This document shows positions 62,502-64,000 of a stretch of 64,000 nucleotides of DNA, piece by piece. The number at the start of each line of letters is the position of its first letter. Positions within the stretch are counted from its first letter, which is position 1. The stretch comes from Magnetospirillum sp902729445 (GTDB taxonomy: Bacteria > Pseudomonadota > Alphaproteobacteria > Rhodospirillales > Magnetospirillaceae). Both the position numbers and the translations under genes were made by a program. The DNA is taken from assembly GCF_902729445.1 (NCBI RefSeq), contig NZ_CACVCE010000023.1, positions 124,001 through 188,000 of the forward strand, given 5' to 3'. The notes under the pieces are model-generated. The model saw only the letters and a list, made by a program, of their open reading frames with translations, searched no databases and was not told where the DNA came from.

Positions 62502-63369
62502 TCTCGACCACATCGACGGCGACGTGGACCTGGTGTTCGCCGCCGCCCAGCACGACGCCGCGCACCGGGCTGACATCGTCGTAATCGCGGCCCCAGGCGA
62601 CGGTGACGTGGTCCTGGCCGGCGACCATGTTGTTGGTGGGATCGACGTCCAGCCAGCCCCAGCCGGGCTGATAGACCGACAGCCAGGCGTGCGAGGCGTC
62701 GGTGCCGATCATCTTTTCCTTGCCTGCCGGCGCGATGGTGCGGATATAGCCGCTGACATAGCGGGCCGCCAGCCCCATGGCCCGCAAACAGCCGATGCCG
62801 ACATGGGCGAAATCCTGGCACACGCCGCGTCGCTCGGCGAACACCGCCGCCAGCGGCGTGCCGACGGTGGTGGCGTGGGAATCGAAGGCGAAATCGGCGT
62901 GGATGCGGGCCACCAGTTCCATCACCGCCTCGGCCAGGTTGCGGCCCGGTCGGAAGCTTGGCGCGGCGTATTCGGCGGCTTCGGCCAGGATCGGCACCTG
63001 CGGCGAGGCGAAGACGTAATCCATCACCGAACCGTCCAGGTTCGAACATTGCCACGAATCGAAGCGCACGCTGTCCCAGGCCGGCACGGCAAAGCGCGAC
63101 AAGGGCGGCTGGTCGCTGGTTTCGACCACGAACGAGGATTCGATCACCAATGTCGAATGCGAGTTCTGGATGGTGAAGAAGGTCACCGGATTGCCGAAAT
63201 AATCGGTGCCGTCGGCATGCAGCACCGCCGGCTCGGGACGGATCGACACCGCCGCCTCGCTGATCTTCTGGCCGGCGACGACGCGCGGGCGCAGATGGGC
63301 GGCATGGTGCGACAATTGCACCGGCTCGGCATATTTGTAGGTGGTGGTGTGGCGGACCTTGTACTTCAC
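62494..63369 (-). CDS. Transglutaminase family protein
   Basis: The protein has 291 residues from a GTG overlapping the upstream stop (GTGA). An N-terminal bacterial transglutaminase-like domain (KVRHTTTYKYAEPVQLSHHA) precedes the core. The core has Cys in RRGVCQDFAHVGIGCLRAMG, His in DASHAWLSVYQPGWGW and Asp in LDVDPTNN, so the catalytic triad is intact. No signal peptide is present. It probably acts as a protease or amidase with the adjacent alpha-E protein. Confidence 0.92.
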   Translation of the reverse strand: MKYKVRHTTTYKYAEPVQLSHHAAHLRPRVVAGQKISEAAVSIRPEPAVLHADGTDYFGNPVTFFTIQNSHSTLVIESSFVVETSDQPPLSRFAVPAWDSVRFDSWQCSNLDGSVMDYVFASPQVPILAEAAEYAAPSFRPGRNLAEAVMELVARIHADFAFDSHATTVGTPLAAVFAERRGVCQDFAHVGIGCLRAMGLAARYVSGYIRTIAPAGKEKMIGTDASHAWLSVYQPGWGWLDVDPTNNMVAGQDHVTVAWGRDYDDVSPVRGVVLGGGEHQVHVAVDVVEIS

Positions 63370-64000
63370 GGCAGCACCTCCAGCCGGGTGACCGGCAGCC
63401 GCCATTGGGCATGGGTGAAGTAGGTCCGGGTCACCTGTTCCGACAATTCCCACAGGCGCGAGCGCAGGAAATCCAGCAGCCGTTCGGCATCGTGATAGCC
63501 GGCGTCGCGCTCGAAGCGGGACAGGATTGCGACATCGGTGGTGCGCACCGTGCCCAGAAGGATGGTCATCAGCTTCTGCGCCGGCGTGTAGAAGCCGGAA
63601 TCGTCGCCGATGGCGGCCAGGCGGTCGGTATGGGCGGCCATGGTGGTCACCTGGAAGGCCAGCGAACGCGGGTTGCTTTCGTCGCACAGCAACAGGTCCA
63701 GCACGCCCGCCAGCCGGGGCGAGGCCAGATAGCGCGAGCGATAGGTCATCACGCTGTCCCACAATTCCAGCAGCAATTCCAGCGGGACGGCATCCTCGCT
63801 TTCGGCGTCGGTCAGGGCGCCGGACAGGGTATCGACCATGGCGATGGCGCGCTCGAGGCGCCGGCCGGCATCCAGGAACAGCCATTGCGGCCCGCGGGTC
63901 ATGTTCTCCATGGCCAGGCCGTTGATGGCCTGGATCACCATCAGCACCGAATTCAGCCGGCCGATGACGTCTTCGTCCAGGCTTTCGTGGCCAAGCGCGC
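63366..64000 (-). CDS. Alpha-E domain (DUF403) protein, C-terminal part
   Basis: The 5' part lies beyond the window; the frame is open to base 64000. The visible 210 residues have RLNSVLMVIQAINGLAMENM, TRGPQWLFLDAGRRLERAIA, YRSRYLASPRLAGVLDLLLC and DESNPRSLAFQV. These are all diagnostic of the helical alpha-E domain. Alpha-E proteins are usually encoded with a circularly permuted ATP-grasp and a transglutaminase and may make or transfer a small peptide. The start is outside the window. Confidence 0.93.
   Translation of the reverse strand, partial: ALGHESLDEDVIGRLNSVLMVIQAINGLAMENMTRGPQWLFLDAGRRLERAIAMVDTLSGALTDAESEDAVPLELLLELWDSVMTYRSRYLASPRLAGVLDLLLCDESNPRSLAFQVTTMAAHTDRLAAIGDDSGFYTPAQKLMTILLGTVRTTDVAILSRFERDAGYHDAERLLDFLRSRLWELSEQVTRTYFTHAQWRLPVTRLEVLP

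Overview
The window is a compact, very GC-rich bacterial chromosome segment. It looks like an alphaproteobacterium of the Rhodospirillales (Magnetospirillum- or Phaeospirillum-like). Support for this comes from an F1-ATPase zeta-inhibitor family protein, a bactofilin, DUF1285, a long WbpM/CapD-type dehydratase, and the strong third-position GC bias that opens long spurious antisense frames. The genus is an inference. I see no phage, insertion sequence, rRNA or CRISPR array, and no intergenic stretch longer than about 150 bp.

Layout. 1-9.3 kb: 3' end of pyrD, a HAD phosphatase, a thioredoxin-reductase-like ferredoxin-NADP reductase, two consecutive diguanylate cyclases, a large DUF748 envelope protein, mog and a cysteine-cluster protein. 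9.3-20.6 kb: surface polysaccharide locus I (heparinase-type lyase, nucleotide-sugar dehydratase, membrane protein, GT2 and GT4 glycosyltransferases, O-antigen ligase, asparagine synthase-like amidotransferase). 20.6-25.6 kb: a zeta-inhibitor-like protein behind an operator-like palindrome, an ExoD protein, and the histidine operon hisB-hisH-methyltransferase-hisA-hisF-hisE-HIT on the minus strand. 25.7-28.8 kb: an SGNH hydrolase translationally coupled to hslV-hslU. 28.8-32.8 kb: an accessory-looking envelope island of three lipoproteins and a COG3014-like secreted protein, then a Crp/Fnr-type regulator.

32.8-40.5 kb: polysaccharide/LPS locus II on the minus strand (GT4, WaaE-like GT2, GT4, NodB deacetylase, a 939-residue double GT4), led by an unusual DUF2478-DUF4213/DUF364 fusion that is divergent from moaA. 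40.6-45.2 kb: moaA, nadK, a stand-alone DUF262-HNH nuclease with its own AT-rich promoter, and an alpha/beta hydrolase. 45.2-48.2 kb: a GT4, a GT9 heptosyltransferase-like enzyme and a metallophosphoesterase in a coupled run. 48.3-51.1 kb: thrS, infC (probably starting at a rare ATA codon), tRNA-Ser(CGA) and a terminator. 51.1-52.8 kb: a bactofilin overlapping an M23 peptidase. 52.9-59.5 kb: a MoxR-DUF58-DUF4159-VWA-like operon. 59.5-62.5 kb, divergent: DUF1285, a CoA pyrophosphatase, the CCA-adding enzyme and an isoprenylcysteine-methyltransferase-like membrane protein. 62.5-64 kb: a transglutaminase and the 3' part of an alpha-E protein.

The main themes are building the cell envelope and its glycans, c-di-GMP signalling, and housekeeping operons held together by ATGA/GTGA overlaps. 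The least explained parts are the DUF2478-DUF364 fusion heading a glycan operon, the lipoprotein/COG3014 island, the DUF262-HNH gene, the methyltransferase inside the his operon, and the SGNH hydrolase coupled to hslVU.
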